From contig NC_088787.1 in assembly GCF_949628265.1 (NCBI RefSeq), positions 11,460,501 through 11,524,500 of the forward strand: a stretch of DNA of 64,000 nt, in the 5' to 3' direction. A program made the translations under genes and the position numbers. The notes under the pieces are model-generated. The model did not search any database. It saw nothing but the letters and a program-made list of their open reading frames with translations, and was not told where the DNA came from. Of the stretch, positions 35,203 through 46,940 are shown one piece after another (the first letter of the stretch is position 1; every line of letters begins with the position of its first letter). Source of the stretch: Cloeon dipterum (Eukaryota; Arthropoda; Insecta; Ephemeroptera; Baetidae).

Positions 35203-38200
35203 TCAAATGTCCTCCAGATCCCATGAATTGTCATCACTGAGCGGTAAACTGCAAATTTATAAGTAAAAACAGCTTATTTTCATACTGATAGAAGGATTAT
35301 TTACCTTAAATCAGTCTTAGTAGTTGGGGTGCTCTTATTCTGAAAACTCGACCTAAAAATAGCTATGATTAATCTAACAAAGTTTACACTTTTCATCTTA
35401 CGGTGACAGCTGGAAAGTTCCAAGTTCCTTTTCCAAGTCATCCAAATTGATCTGATTTCCCCCACTAGCACTAGAAATAACACATTATCAGTCTTGAAAC
35501 TAGTGGATCAAAAAAAATTAATCATCAAACCTTGAGAGTATAAACGGATTAAAGCTTCCCTGGCCAATCTTTCTGACCTCTTCTTTTGGTTCTGTGGTCT
35601 TGTTAGAGGCAGTGTCTTCATCCCAAGAGTTGTTTTCTTTGGTTTCCTCTTTTGATGAGGTAAAAGTGACGAATTTGCTGGCTGGTAAAGAATGTGCCCG
35701 ACGGATTTCAGCAGCATTTTCGTCCAATACTTTCTCAGACAACGCTTCACTGCTCATTCTCAAGTTACTTCTAGAAAAACGATCAAACGACTTTCATTTG
35801 AGGAATAACTATTTAATTTCAAACAAAGCAGAACTCAAACAAATAAATCATTACGGCTTCAAAATGCTATGCGGCTCCACTGCGTCTTTCAATGGAGTTG
35901 AGGTGAAGACCTGCGTGTCAGATTTAGCCTTGTTTTCTTTCTCTGGAAATAATATTTAAGTTTATGAATTGAACTAATGAGAATACACTCACTGTTGTAT
36001 CTTTTGGTAAGCTTAGAAAAGAATCCTGGGTGCTGCTTGAGCTTGCTTGGCTTCACAATTGACTCGACGCAAATCTCGGACACGTTCTCCTTGGCTTTTT
36101 TCTCTACCTTCTTCTCAATACCCTTCCGTATTTTCCAGAAGCCACGGTATTGCTGTAATAAAAATTATAAATCATCTGATAAGAGTGCTAGATTAAATTC
36201 ACCTTTTCAGCCTGCTTCCTCTGCTCGTTCATCCTGTTATTGACGGAAATAAATTCGCTCCTGTTCAGACTCTGCTCGGCACTAGACAAACCGATCTCAG
36301 ACATTTTCTCCTCAATCTGGTTTTCAACCTCGTTTTTCAAGGACTCAATTAAAACTGGATTCCCCTCTATGGCTTCTTTCATGCTGGATAAAACAAATAA
36401 ATATTTGCAAATGACTTTCTCAACCAAAATTACTCTTGAAGAGTGGCTTCAATGTCTTCGCTTGGATCAGTTGAGTTCTCTTCTTCCTCGCTGAACGTTT
36501 CCTCCACACTTTGTTCCTCAAAGGCCATCGCAGATTTTGGCCTGGACGGTATGATTTTAGGAGTGCAAACGACAAGACTCTGTACTGGGGCACTGGCAGG
36601 CCGCACTTCTTCAACCGAGCTGCTGCTGCTGCTGCTTTCACTACTCTCCTCTTTAGGGGCTGCTAAAATTGAGCAGTGCAAAAAAGGATTAAATCAAATA
36701 AAAGAAAATTTACGAGTAGAAGGAGTGATGTCTTTGATTTCAGCATTAATTGAAGCCTGAAGTCGTTTCCTTCTGGTTGCTGGCACTGGAATAATTGCTG
36801 CATCAGTTTGCAAGACAACAGGAGGGTCTGGCTTGTTTTGCAGATTTTTCAGAGAAGACCAACGCTGCTCATCTGGAATGGAGATCACGATTTTTAAAGG
36901 TAAAGAATCCCTAACAATTTTCCAATTAAAAATTCATGTTTTTGCATATATGAAAATCATTTCAAATAAATCGAAGAACGCTTCTGATAGGAAGAAATTA
37001 AATTTTATCTTATAATAAAAGTCATTTTGAAAATTTGGTAGAATTGCACCTCTTTCCTGCATCTTTGTTAGCTGCTCCATCAGCTTTGAATTTTCAAGTC
37101 TGAACCACTGTTCCTGCTGCTCTTGTTTCTTTTGCCACATTTCACTCATTTCCTTTTTCAACGTCTCAATTTCGAATTCCTGCTAGAACATAAACGCTTT
37201 TAATCACGAATGGAGTTAATTTAAAGATTTTTATTTACATTTATTAAGGGTTGACTAGATGGGACTTCGGTAACTTTTGAGCTGTATCCCTCACTTTTGC
37301 TCAAATTTGTCGCCAAATCAGCCAACGCTTGCTGAGATCAAATGAATTAATTTAATGCGATTTATAAAATTTTAAAACTTACCTTCAATTGTAACTGGAA
37401 ATTGGCAGTCAGGTCTGCGATTTCCGCTTGGTGCCTGGCTCTTTGTTCAGCCTGTGACTTTTCTATTTCACTCCACAAATTTTCCTCTCTCTTCAGCTGC
37501 ATTTCAGTCTTAATTTTATAAAAATTATTTTAGATCAAATTAAACCAAAGAATTAAAATTTACTTTGTGATCCTGGAAGTTTTTAAGAGATTCTTCTTTT
37601 TCTCTGACCAGTTCTTTTCTGAGAGACTCAATTTCTGATTTGAGCTCTTCAAACATTTCTTTGGCAAATCTGTCTTCACCAGGTTCTGAGGCACTGTGCC
37701 TCCGCTGAATATGGCTTTGAAGAAATTCCTGACTTGTGTAAGCTTTTCTACATTGTGAACACTGCAAAAAATCATTTAATAAAGATTATGCGGTTTGGAG
37801 AAACAAATGAACACTCACTTCGTAAAATTGGTCATTGAGGTTTTCCTTCTCCGATAAAAATCTTTTTTTCCTGATATCCTTCCTCAATTTCTCTTTTAAA
37901 GTTTTATTTTCCCTTCTGAGACTGTCAAGTTCCTAGGGCAAACGTTTTAGTTGAATTAAAATAATTTGTTTAATTCCACTGTAGTACTTTCAAAGCATCT
38001 TGATGGGCATTTTCGAGAGCTGATAAACTGCTCTCCAGAAAGTCCTGGCAGAACAAGCAGTAGTCTACGCACAGCTGCGCCAGCCGAAGCAGCTTTAAAA
38101 GTCCAGCGTCGACCCCTTTCAGGTCGCTCAGGTCACTGTTGACGAGAATTCCAACGTGCTCCTGCAGCACGGAAATGTCCAAGTCGCGAGCCACTCTATC

Positions 38201-38397
38201 CAAGTCCAGATGTGCTAATTAAAGATGATATTAAATAAGAGATTTGAACGCCAGTGGCAGACGATAAGCGCGAATTTGTTATTACCGATTCGCGAGAGAT
38301 CTACACTCTCCTTGAACGACTTGAAGCAAAATCCAGACTCCCGCACATTTTTCACAAACTCAAAATTGGTCACCCTGCTGGAGAAGTGGGCTGTCAT
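35203..38397 (-). CDS. DZIP1: DZIP1/Iguana-family zinc-finger coiled-coil protein
   Basis: The family acts at the ciliary base or transition zone and in Hedgehog signalling. The 16 exons on the minus strand are: 38286-38397, 37988-38214, 37819-37932, 37564-37761, 37383-37508, 37239-37331, 37050-37182, 36714-36872, 36434-36662, 36203-36383, 35993-36152, 35855-35942, 35531-35770, 35402-35470, 35305-35352 and 35203-35248. They join in frame to 740 aa. The N-terminal DZIP domain has DLDRVARDLDISVLQEHV and LLKLLRLAQL...CQDFL, close to vertebrate DZIP1/DZIP1L. One C2H2 finger follows (CSQCRKAYTSQEFLQSHIQRRH), then long Glu/Lys/Gln-rich coiled coil. The C-terminus ends DDNSWDLEDI, like the DDWDWSD tail motif of DZIP1L. 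A second NSWDED motif occurs upstream. Several terminal exons are under 100 nt and less certain. Start chosen as the first ATG of the conserved exon. Confidence 0.88.
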
Positions 38398-38827
38398 TTC
38401 GAAAATCCGAATTCCGAACCGCCGGAAGCCGGAACCACGAATGTCAAAAATGGGCCCTGTTTAAATGTCAAAATACGAAACTTGGCGCGCATTCTTGACG
38501 ATGATTAGCATTCCACCAGCAGGTGTCTCTGCGCTCGCTCTCAATGAATACAGCCAGCATTACGTCACTGGCGATGTAAATTTTTTGTCAAGCAGCAGCT
38601 GTAGGCCAATTTAGGTAGGCACGAGTTCATTGAATCCAGCTTATTGCGTAATTCGCCCGATTTCCCTTTATCAAACTTTTTGGCGGGCGCGATAAAAGTC
38701 AAGCGGTGCGGTCGCGTGTCTTTTCGCCGGCTGTTCGGCGGCTCTTCCCTCCCGGAAAGGCAAAGTTTTAAACCTTCGTTCCAAGTTCATTCGCCGCTCG
38801 CAACCTTTTTCATTATTTTTATTTGGT
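38398..38827. promoter_or_regulatory. Shared promoter region of DZIP1 and MsrB
   Basis: 430 bp separate the divergent start codons. It contains a CRE-like TTACGTCA (38560-38567), E2F-like GC words (TTGGCGCGC near 38482; TTTTTGGCGGG near 38676) and CCAGCAGGTG (38516-38525). Sharing of regulation is inferred from layout. Confidence 0.5.
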
Positions 38828-41770
38828 ATGCTGCGCGTAACCTTCAAACTGCTGACATTGCGTAACACAGTCACCTGCCGCTCATTGTCAGCCGCGATTT
38901 CGACCAGCATAGCCCGGCGGAAAACCCTTGCGATTTCGCCCTTTACGACTGTAATGGGCAACCAGCAGGCATCTGTCAATGTAAACCAAGCCCGCGGTAA
39001 GAGAATAACAAAATTATGAACACGACTGCGGTCAGTCGGGTTGTCGCCAGACTGCCGTGTTTAAACCGCAAATCTGGTTGTTTTTATGTAGGTCACGCGC
39101 TTTAGCATTCTTGCCTTACAAGGTATACGTCTTTGACGGTTTAACCTTGTCGTTATGCATTAATTTGCCTTTGAAACGCACTATTCAAGGTGCACCTCCT
39201 TCCTCTTCGGGCTATTATTCACTATTCACTCGCTCCCAGGCTGCCCAGCAGAGCACACCGCGCGGTGTCTTCCTCGTCTGATCGAATTTTCCATTAATTT
39301 TTGTTGAAATGCCGGCTGTCGTAGGAATGGCTTCGGAAAATGAGGTCTTTTCCAAGGAAGAGCTCAAGAAGAGGCTTACTCCGATGCAGTACCATGTCAC
39401 CCAGGAAAGGGGGACCGAGAGGTAATGAAAAAAAACTTAAAAATTCGCTTTGCTAATTACATTAATTGCATAACAGTAGAATAGTCGAGATCGTTAGCTT
39501 GAGTGCTGCGTGAAAATTCGAGTGTTTTCTCATGTGATAAAGCAGTATTTTTTTCTAATTAAAACCACTAAAATAGTTACTTCAGTCCAAATCTATTTCT
39601 GATGTTAATTTGAATTCGGTGTTTCCATTTTTTAATGTTTAATTTTATTGCAGATTTTTTGCAAAAAAATTAATTTGATTCAGCCAATAAACCAGTTCAC
39701 AAAAATTTATTTTGCAATTTGTTAAAAAAATCCACATTTTTGGCTTTTTTACGCAGAAATACAAATTTCATGATCTCTTTTTGTTCTTATTATAAATATT
39801 TGGAAAAATTACTTACAAAAATTTATTACAAGTCACCTATTTATGAAGTTTTATTATTTTTTGGAGGAAAAAATCAATCGTTTTTTCATTTAAAATGCAT
39901 TAATAAAATATTCCAAATATTTCAATTCCATTTAAGGGCTTTCACTGGCAAGTACAACAAAAACAGCGAGGGTGGCACCTACTACTGCGTCGTCTGCCAC
40001 GAAGCTTTGTTCTCTTCGGAGACAAAGTTTGAGTCTGGCTGCGGCTGGCCGGCGTTCAACGACGTCATCGACTCCGCAAAGGTCAAACTGACGAAAGACA
40101 CCTCGCACGGTGAGCATCTTAGCTTTGTATCATTCGCCCCCTGTGTTTCCCAAAAGTGTGGCACGAGAGCATGACTTTGTAAGTCTTCAGTTTGTTCTGC
40201 CTATTTTCTTAATTCAATTTTCAACAACCAACTTGGTTTCCCGTCTGTAACACGTAACAAACAAATAAAACATTTTGCATTGCAAGCAGCATTGTCTGAA
40301 ATTCTAAATTTTGTCATCCGTGGACTGTGGACAGATGAATGAAAATGTCCATTTCGCACTACTAGAACTCACATCCGCATGTTCGACTGCAACAATATTG
40401 TATTATTACCACCCCCAATTAAATTAAAAGACGTGTACTATGTGAATTTTTTTATTGGGTCAGTAAAATATCAAGATTTTTTGTATTAGCTGTTTGAAAA
40501 AGCGCTTGGCCAAGAGTGTTTTTTAATATATTTTTTTTAAGAAAACCCATCTAACAGGTTTGCATTTAGGGTAGTTTTAGTTGGTGGTCAATTGATTTGC
40601 ACACAGTTGGAACGGCCGAGTTGAAAGCTTTCAGAATGTGACGGGGTTGCAAAAAACTCGCATTTAGATATAAAAAAATGTAGTGTAATGGTATTTTTTT
40701 TTCAATTTTTAACAGTTTCTTGCACCTCAGTTTTCAATAATTTTTTAATTATTTGCTAAGGACCTTACGTTGAAAAATGGTCATAAATAATATTTTTGAG
40801 AAATTGAGGCAGCAGATAATGATAATTTAAAAGAAAAAATCTGCATAGTGGAGGAAATATTGACCACTCCGACTACAAATTTAAGGTTTTTTCAAGGGAA
40901 AATGGTAAAAATTCATTTCTTGCACAAGAAGTTGGCAAAAATTGAGTGGTTAAAACCAGAGGTGAAAAAAACCGGGTGGTAAGCAAATGTAACCCTGGAA
41001 TTTGGAAAAATTACCACTTAGGAAGCCATTAGGGCGTTCAGGAATGACATTTTGGTGACTTCAGGGTGCTTCCTGAGCACCCTGATAGCTTCCAAGTGGT
41101 TTAGTTTGAAAGGTCTATGCAGATCTTGCAGATCAAACCAATACAGAGCCTGTCAGGCCACCTGATTTACATTTGGTTACACGAATTCAATAAATTCACC
41201 ACCAAACTAAGAGTTTCCTTTACCTTTGAGCAGCCTATTGATCACGGTTATAGTTTACACAACCTCTTCTTGGCTTCCTTTCTTAGACATTCACTCTTTC
41301 TGTCCAGCGCTAGCAATCAGTCATCTGAAAATTCTTGATTTTGTACTGAACACGTTAAAAAAAATTCAGTCCACATCATTTTAATATTTTTCAATAATAT
41401 AATTGGTGTAGGTGCATGCTGTAGAGTAATTCTGATTTAATTTGGGAGTAGAAATGCGGCAAGATCTTTGGTTCTGACGAAAAATATTTTGTTCTCTTTG
41501 TTTCCTTCTGCTCACCTGGGGTGAATGGTGCTCACACACAAAAATCCCTCCTCCCCGACCCAAACCAAAATTGAAAAAACAGTCGGTGCCAATCTGCTGC
41601 TTCTCATCGCCAATCCAGGCATGGTGCGCACCGAAGTCAGCTGCCTCAAGTGCAACGCCCACCTCGGACACGTGTTCGGCGACGGGCCGCGGCCGACCGG
41701 AAAGCGCTTCTGCATCAACTCGGCGTCGCTCGACTTCAAGAGCTTCGCCGACCAGAAGCTGGACTCGTGA
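38828..41770 (+). CDS. MsrB: Methionine-R-sulfoxide reductase B (SelR-type), alternative starts
   Basis: It reduces methionine-R-sulfoxide in proteins, usually with thioredoxin. Exons: 1A 38828-38996, then 39325-39421; or start 1B at ATG 39309 reading through to 39421; then 39937-40109 and 41619-41770 (or 41583-41770). Exon 1A encodes a basic Ser/Thr/Arg-rich leader without acidic residues ([20 protein letters not shown]), typical of mitochondrial import, and joins in frame at 39325. The 1B form lacks it and is probably cytosolic or nuclear. Products are about 196 and 145 aa (12 more with the longer last exon). Zinc ligands: CVVC and [12 protein letters not shown] may hold the resolving Cys. 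The catalytic residue is the Cys in RFCINSAS, so this is a Cys enzyme rather than a selenoprotein. C-terminus: FADQKLDS. Confidence 0.9.
39309..39421 (+). other. MsrB: Alternative first exon 1B of MsrB (cytosolic form)
   Basis: ATG 39309 starts [23 protein letters not shown], with donor GTAATG at 39422. The acceptor used by the mitochondrial form (GTCGTAG, ending 39324) lies inside this exon, so the two forms share residues from GMASENE onward. Confidence 0.65.
40110..41582 (+). other. MsrB intron 3
   Basis: A 1.5-kb AT-rich intron with no further gene or repeat recognised. Open frames within it have no family resemblance. Confidence 0.65.
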
Positions 41771-43480
41771 ATCAATCAATCGATCGATGGAATCAGCGGG
41801 CAGTCCGGTTTCCGCGAGGCCACACGCTTCCTGCCGCCATCTTTGCGCAGCGGAGACGAGGACTGCCCGCTGATAAAAAAATGGCTGCATCGCTGATTCC
41901 GAGCTGCATTCCATTACACGATGCTAATTTTGTAATTACGTCCCTGAAATTTTTGTACTACACACTGCTCAAGGATAATCAAAAATCAGGAGTGCGCGGG
42001 ATCGGCAATGCAGCAATCAAGAATGAGCGGGAGGGAGCTTTTAACGTACTTAACTAACTCTGCAATTAACTGAGATGGCGATATACACACACTTTGACAA
42101 CGTTTTGTAATGTAACGCTAGTCACGATTTACGATATATTTTAAATGTACAGTTGCGAGATGATGTGTGGCTTGATTAGCTAGACCGAGAAAGGCCTGTG
42201 CTTTTGATGAAAACGGAACGATTTCCAAGGCCGGTGGAGTGCGATTGTAATGGATTATCAAATTCAATTTTTTCATTTAGTTCCAGAATCTTTAAGAAGC
42301 TTTGAAGTTCGATTTTACTGTTCTGTAACCGCAGTTTTAACATGATTAATAGTAGCCGGCTCTCTTTTGCGCCTTATTTATGTTTTTTAATGTCGTAAGT
42401 GTCCTGTTCCTAAACAAGCACAAATTGTTATTAGCACTAGAGTATCAAACCGACTATTTATACACATTTTGTCAAGTCCTTGCCAACTTTAATAACGTGT
42501 AATCTTGCTTTGTGATGGTAATTTATTCTGGATGAAGTGATACTTTTAAACTGTAAGTGTGGTAATCGGATATTGTCTCGTTACTTGCACAAACACTAAA
42601 ATATAATACTACTCGAAAACATGCAATGTAAGTTCGAAAAAAGCCTGTTCATGCAAAACTGAATCAATCCGGATCAAACTGATGCTAATATATACTTATT
42701 ATTGGAAAGTAAAAAAAACTGTATTGCAGAGATGATCTGATCATATATTTTTAACCTTGAATTAAAAAGTCTCACGATTTTCTTAATGAATATTGAGTGC
42801 GTTTTATTTACTTTTATCACGATTTTCTCAGAAAAGATATCACAATAAAAACTCTACAAAATCTTAAAATTTCCTAATTATGAGAAAAAGAAAAATGTGT
42901 TATACACCAAGGTGGGTTCATTTAATTTAAATGGGATATTAAACTTGGTAGACCCAAAATTTTAAAAGCAAAGATGGGAACGCAATTATTTCCAGACATT
43001 TGTAAAGCTCCAAACAAGGTCCAAGGGTTTTTTAATTTAATATTGATTCAAATTTGATTTTAAACAAAGCTCTGATGATATTCGTACCTTTTTGTAGGTT
43101 TTAATTTTTGTTGAAGCCACGCAAGCAGATTTTTGCAAATTCTTTTTCTGTGAACCTACGCACTCCGTCCTTCAGTTAATGCTTTAATGATAAATAAATA
43201 AAATGGTGCACCATAAGCCCTTAAATGGAGATATACTATTAAATTTTAATCACTATATATAGTAAATATTTTTATCTCATTTTGCCGAAATAATTACAAC
43301 CTGCGATTTTGTAATAGGTCAAAACATAAAATTTAGAAACGTAAAATGAAAAAATATAAATTTAATGATTAAAACAAAAAATACTATACGGTACATCGTG
43401 TAGTAACAAAAAATTAAACGAAGAATGTTTCTGACAGTGAGGTGCTTAGCAGTACATTAATTTACTCGATAATTTACTCT
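41771..43480. other. MsrB 3' untranslated region and downstream AT-rich DNA
   Basis: No coding sequence recognised. A tandem AATAAA pair lies at 43193-43202, which would imply a 1.4-kb 3' untranslated region, but closer noncanonical sites cannot be excluded. Confidence 0.4.
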
Positions 43481-46400
43481 ATGCAACCTGTGTGGCGCGT
43501 ACGCTGCGCAAGTTGCATAACTAACTTTGAACGGAATTGCTCTCGTTTTTATTGGTTTGAACGGAATTCCCATTTTCAACCGGATTAAAAAAAGGTCAGT
43601 ACAAGGCAATATAAATTTTTATTCTTATTTTGATTTACAACAAGTCCTGCAAGATTTCGCGTCAGAGGTTGATCATTTTAGCACCTATTAATAATCACGT
43701 TGGTAATTTTAAAAAAAAAATCTTCAATAAAACTTGAAGATTCCTTTAAAGTCCAAGCCACTTGCGCAATCGTCTCCGCAGTTAAAGGCCGAGCAAGAAA
43801 CCTGTCAGAGCAAATTTTGGCCCCCACTCGCCGAATTTTATGACCGGGAGCGCGCATAAAAATTCCGCGGCACGCAATTTCTCTCAATTTTGCTCACGAT
43901 AAACCGGGGATGCTTCTTTTCTTATTGCATTTAAATAAGTGCTTTCCGCTCGCCTGGTCCACTCGTCGGGCACATTACGTGACCAAGCAAGGTCCCTGAA
44001 CCCACCGCGCAAGTCGTAAAAAGCGCAGCCACATCTTCAGCGGCTGCGACGATTTTTCCATTTTGCCAGACTTGGTTCGGTACGTTCGCACCGGCCGACA
44101 CGAACGCATGTGAATATTGGTAATTAATAATGCCGAGCGATAACTTTGAGCGGCGGAGCGTGGAAAGCGCGATTGCAGCAGCGGGAGCCGAGCCAATAAC
44201 TGATAAAAAAGCGGCAATATAAGTGCTTGTGTGTGCATGTCGCAAGTCTGTTTACTCCCGGACACTTTTTCTCGGTAATAATTCTCTCGGTTCTTTCACT
44301 TTAAGGTTTATCAAAGAATGTAAAATACGAGAAATTTAGTGCAGCACAGGTTAAATAGGCTAATGCTCTTGAACTTGAAGTGGATGCTTCGATATTATTA
44401 GCATTTAAATCATTTAAAACCTAACGAAGATATCAGAATACAATAAAAACAGGTGAATAGCAAGAAAATTTTAAATTCCAATGAACTCTAGTGGTAAAGT
44501 TGAATTAAAATAAAACTGAATTAAAAATAGCAATTAATTACAGGGAATTTTTCAAACCTACACCAAGTTTTTACCTGTTAACACGGCTAGATGATCATCA
44601 TCAAAATTATATACTGATTATTTTCCAAATTTGACTAAAAACAAATAAAATCAGCTAAAATCTAAAACCTTTTAAGGAGTCAAATGTTTAAATTAAGGAA
44701 AATTGAATTTTCAAAGCAAATTATACTCTAGTTTAGAAGAAAAACGTTTTTTGAAGCAGATATTTTGTCAGAATTCATCGAATTTAGTCCAAATAGTTTG
44801 TCTAGATGGCTTGGTCAGATTTATTAATTTCTTAAACTGTAATTCGAATCAAAATTTCTTCAGACCTAAAAAAAAATCAGGGGCATAAAACTCCCATGAA
44901 AATGTCCCATTTTTGTATCAGAGGCATAATTCTTTTTCTGAATTAATTGGTCTTAATCCAACTCGTGAGCGTTTAGAAAGAAAAAATACAGATTAGAAAC
45001 GCCTACTTCCGCGTGTATCTGACTGCAATACAATTTCTCTGCAGTCGAGTTGCGGAATATAGACAGCGGCCGATTTGGCTCTGCTTCTCATCTGCCTGTT
45101 GTGCTGGAAAGAGGGCCCGTGGGTTGGTTTACTTAAATCTCTTTTTCAAAAGCACTCTCTCGCTGCACCGACTATATACTATTTATTATTCTCATTGATA
45201 GGTTCGCATTATGGGTACACCTGTGTGTGTGTGTGTGTGTGTGAGTGTGTGAGTGTATGACTCTCTCGTAACAGCATTCTGGTCGTCCCACATGCAGCAG
45301 GTCATGCCGTGCCTTGGGCCTCGACTGGATTTTCAAGTCGCGCGGCTAGCTGCCTGGCTCACCGCGATCATGCCAGCGGTTTTGCGGCTGCTGATCTCGA
45401 ATCTCGCGCGCTCCATTCGTTCCGCCGACCGATGTAATTTATGTGAGTTTAATATTAAGGTTGCACATCGACCTGTTGCTCAAATTTTCCGTCTTCAAAT
45501 ATATAGATGGTCCATCGCACTCGACTGCGCGGTGCAGACGCGCTGAGTGAGATTTATTATTCTCTTTTTATGCTGATTCATATCTGTCAGGCCTGCGCGC
45601 ATTGAAAACTGTTTTGCGATTGCATTGCCAAAGGACGTGAAATCACACGGAGGAGAAAGAGATCGCCACCTGCAATCACTTATTGTATTGAGCTATATTT
45701 TAGAAGAGAAACGCCTACAAGAAAAATTGTATCCAGCCATTACTTTTAATTCTCATGATTTTAAACTACAAAAGAATTACAAAAAAACAGTTCAAAATTT
45801 ACGTCAGTGGTTAAATTTAACCACAAATAACTTTCAAAAGGCTCCTGAAATGAAATTAGCTCAAATAATTTTGTTTTATTTCAAATTTTAACAGCAACAT
45901 CCTTGTCCAGTCTTTAAGAACGAAAGTCTCAGGTCGTAAGACAGTTTTCAAGCCATTGTAAAGAAAAATGGATCCTCAAAAACCTCCAGTGCACCAGGGA
46001 ATGTCGAGATGAGTTGAATGATTCAGATTTTTTCCTTATCTTGTGGTAAGAACGCGATATTTGGCGGTATTTGCAAAAGTCCAAAAACCCAACCTTTTAA
46101 ATTTAAACAAGTTCACAAATTTGGCGTTTACAAATTTGAGAAATGAAAAGCACAATTAATTTTTAAAATTGATCTAGTAGCAAATGAGGAAATGAGATTT
46201 TCTTGCATTCTCCAAATTAAAAAAAAACACCTCGTCTTTTGTGACAAATACGGCAATTTTTACCATTTTTTTACATTCTTACCGTAGATTTATTTTCATT
46301 TTCTCTCCTCATTTGAGCCAACACTTGCTCTGATAGTTTTGTTCTAAAACTAGGCGCACCTCTTTTTCAATCGGTTAAAAATGGAAAATGTTATCCTATT

Positions 46401-46789
46401 ATCTCACCCAGCACCGTTAACTGCTCTCGGTCAAGAAAGAATATAGACCATAAAAAACGCTATTTTTCTCAATTAGTGAGAAGAGAGCGGAATGTAAAAA
46501 ATGCCGAAAAGAAAACGATCTCCCGCGCACAAAATACGCCTCATCGACTGCGGTTATAATTTCCCAACGGCTTAATTACAATAATTACCACGGCGTTGGT
46601 GCACAAAAAACCTTATTCTGGGCACAAGGCCCTTTGTTGCTGCGGTCAGTGGGGGATTAAAACAATTACCATAATGCGAGTAAAACTCTCTCAGGGGTCT
46701 AGCCTAACCGCGAGCCCCGGCGCAATACCGTGCAACAACGATAGGGGAGTCTTGGCATGGGAGGTGGGGAAGGTCGGGAGGGGAACGCG
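43481..46789. other. Noncoding interval with GC-richer islands
   Basis: AT-rich DNA interrupted by GC/CpG-richer blocks at about 43740-44280, 45000-45620 and 46500-46790. No coding gene recognised. Open frames such as 45253-45546 and 45625-45891 have no family similarity. A 36-bp imperfect palindrome (CCAACGGC to GGCGTTGG) lies at about 46564-46599. Confidence 0.4.
45221..45255. repeat. (GT)n microsatellite
   Basis: GT dinucleotide run with GA interruptions near its end. Confidence 0.8.
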
Positions 46790-46940
46790 CGGCAGGTTGG
46801 CGGAGAAAGAAAGTCAGTCTGCCGTCTGTGAGTCAGTCAGTAGTTGTGTCGTTCGTGTGAGTGACCTTTAGTGCTTTTCTTCCATCCGCCCTGCCTGCTT
46901 TGGATATTTAATCATTCCTCAAACTCTGGATTTTGGACAG
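46790..46940 (+). other. Candidate noncoding leader exon (possibly of the PTB gene)
   Basis: A GC-rich block with arthropod-type initiator words (TCAGT, repeated near 46815-46845) ends in a strong donor, GGACAG|GTGAGG, at 46940. It could be the 5' untranslated exon spliced to the acceptor at 53516. Only transcript data could show this. Confidence 0.3.

Noticed and set aside
41381..41914. 177-codon minus-strand open frame across the last MsrB exon
   Set aside because: Shadow of the conserved MsrB exon; no domain recognised and it extends into AT-rich flanks.
45253..45546. 97-codon open frame in a GC-rich island
   Set aside because: No family similarity and no supporting splice or conservation signal.
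45625..45891. 88-codon open frame
   Set aside because: Lys/Asn/Leu-rich, no recognisable domain; expected by chance in AT-rich DNA.
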